From: Hemibagrus wyckioides
Lineage: Eukaryota > Chordata > Actinopteri > Siluriformes > Bagridae
Direction of reading: 5' to 3'
Length of the DNA: 64,000 nt
Assembly: GCF_019097595.1 (NCBI RefSeq)
Contig: NC_080713.1
Location: 12,228,199 to 12,292,198, forward strand
Shown in pieces: positions 62,677-64,000 of the stretch. Every line of letters starts with the position of its first letter. The stretch's first letter is position 1. Made by a program: the position numbers and the translations under genes. The notes under the pieces are model-generated. The model saw nothing but the letters and a program-made list of their open reading frames with translations, was not told where the DNA came from and ran no database searches.

Positions 62677-62987
62677 TGTCTGCTTCACCATTTTGTTCAA
62701 ATGTTTATCAGTAGCATCAAAGTGAATTTGTCTGAGCAGTATATAATAAATGTTTATTAAATTATAGACAGTTCTCTGATTTACTCTCCATAAGTTTAAT
62801 ACCTCATTATAATATAATTCACTGATTATTTTACAAAGACATTCATTTAATAAAATACAATAAAAGTACTTTTAAAATATTTAAATCTGATCAGAATAAA
62901 ATCATTATTTAGTGCTGATTTACCCTGAAAGCTTATGAAAGAGCTCCATAATTCAAATATTAAGAGATGACTAAATATTTATACAGT

Positions 62988-63402
62988 CTACACGGATCAG
63001 TAATAACATCAAAACCACTGACAAGTGAATAACGCTGATTATCCCAATACAAAGGCACCTGTCATGGGGTGTGATTTACTATGCAGCAAGTGAACAGTCA
63101 GTTGTAAGTAGGAAAAATGGGCTAATGTGTAATGTGTAAGAAGAACCAAATTGTGATGACTAGATTTTATATGGTTTGAGAAACATGACAAGAAGTTCAA
63201 TGTGTTGACCTGGCCTCCAAATTCCCCAGATCTCAATCTGATTGGGTATCTGTGGGATTTGCTGGTCAGATTTGCTTACATCTTTGTGCCAGATACCACA
63301 ACACACCTTGTCAAAGACTCAATGTGTTTGAGCTGTTATGGTGGTACAAAGGGGACCTGCACAATATTAGACAGGTGGTTTTAATATCATGGCTAATGTC
63401 TC
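62988..63402 (+). mobile_element. internally deleted Tc1-like element with both ends
   Basis: Left end ACACGGATCAGTAATAACAT and right end ATATCATGGCTAATGTCT form imperfect inverted repeats around a shared AAAACCAC. The interior retains GGTTTGAGAAACATGACAAG and CCAAATTCCCCAGATCTCAA, the same family as the relic at 31570-32550. The middle of the transposase is deleted. Confidence 0.85.
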
Positions 63403-64000
63403 AATGTATTAGTTATTTGCACATTAGATATAATATCATAAGACATTTTAGAGCACATGAGTCATTTGGCTGGCAAAGAAAGGAGATGTACGGTAAGAAA
63501 GATTTTTTTCATTGGTTTAAATCATCACTAGATTGTAATTGGTTTAAATGTCACTAGATATGTATTTAGGCTGGAGAGGGGACAGATTAATAGTACTGCC
63601 AGGTGCAGTCAGAGGACATGGATTACTCAAGAAGGTCCAAGCCAATAGGTTAAACATACACACTGTGAAATAGGAATCTATATGGAACTTAGCTCATGCT
63701 TTCAAACTTAAGATTAAATCATATTTAACCTGAATACAGATTGCCTAGCAAAGCATAAAAAAGCATTAAAGATTTTTTTTTTTTGTCATTTGAACAGATA
63801 CAGGAAGCATTGTGTGTCTGTATTCACATTTTCAGCAATAGGAGGAAAAAATAAAGCAATTAAAAAAACATTCAAGTCTCTTGTTATGACTATGGCCATG
63901 GCAGCCCTAGGGGCTCATGAGAAGACCTATCTCTTCCTGAAGTACTTAGACTAATACTAGACTAACAAAACAAAACAAGAACTTGTCTGTGTGTTTTTCC

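Larger units (their letters stand above)
53005..64000. other. gene-free DNA upstream of cdon
   Basis: No exon was recognised on either strand. The longest frames (for example 59673-60041 minus) lack domains. The content is Tc1 relics, dispersed repeats and microsatellites listed separately. Confidence 0.55.

Overview
The window is vertebrate nuclear DNA, almost certainly from a teleost fish. Evidence: spliced genes with long introns and GT-AG junctions, AT-rich non-coding DNA, many microsatellites, and many decayed Tc1/mariner transposons of the teleost kind. Several short repeats resemble ones I associate with catfish-like fishes, but I cannot fix the species.

The main content is one complete gene on the minus strand, cdon, a cell-surface Hedgehog co-receptor of the Ig/fibronectin type III superfamily. 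I assembled 18 coding exons (ATG at 34313, stop at 14145) plus a likely untranslated first exon at about 51.70-51.98 kb. All splice phases agree, and the 3378-nt reading frame has no stop, giving 1125 residues. Order: signal peptide, four Ig domains, a Ser/Thr/Pro-rich linker, three fibronectin III domains, one membrane segment and a 270-residue cytoplasmic tail. Mammalian CDON has five Ig domains. The fifth appears here only as a decayed relic (about 27.30-27.51 kb) with an in-frame stop and a frameshift, inside the intron where its exon should lie. Intron 1 is 17.3 kb and holds possible regulatory elements.

Convergent with cdon on the plus strand (7293-8219) are a signal-peptide exon and one V-set Ig exon that look like the start of vsig10l2. 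Its neighbour position matches my recollection of the human CDON locus. I find none of the later exons that such a gene should have. An unspliced end would give a small secreted V-domain protein with a poly(A) signal 310 bases on.

Layout: 1-7.3 kb intergenic with microsatellites and repeats; 7.3-8.2 kb vsig10l2-like exons; 8.5-14.1 kb repeats and the cdon 3' flank; 14.1-34.4 kb cdon coding exons with Tc1 relics in introns; 34.4-51.7 kb cdon intron 1, with two more Tc1 relics, one of them nested; 51.7-52.4 kb first exon and promoter region; 52.4-64 kb gene-free upstream DNA with at least three Tc1-like relics, a tandem duplication and microsatellites. I saw no tRNA, rRNA, CRISPR or prokaryotic system, and nothing I would call an undescribed biological system. 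The most notable observations are the loss of cdon Ig5 and the truncated vsig10l2-like gene.
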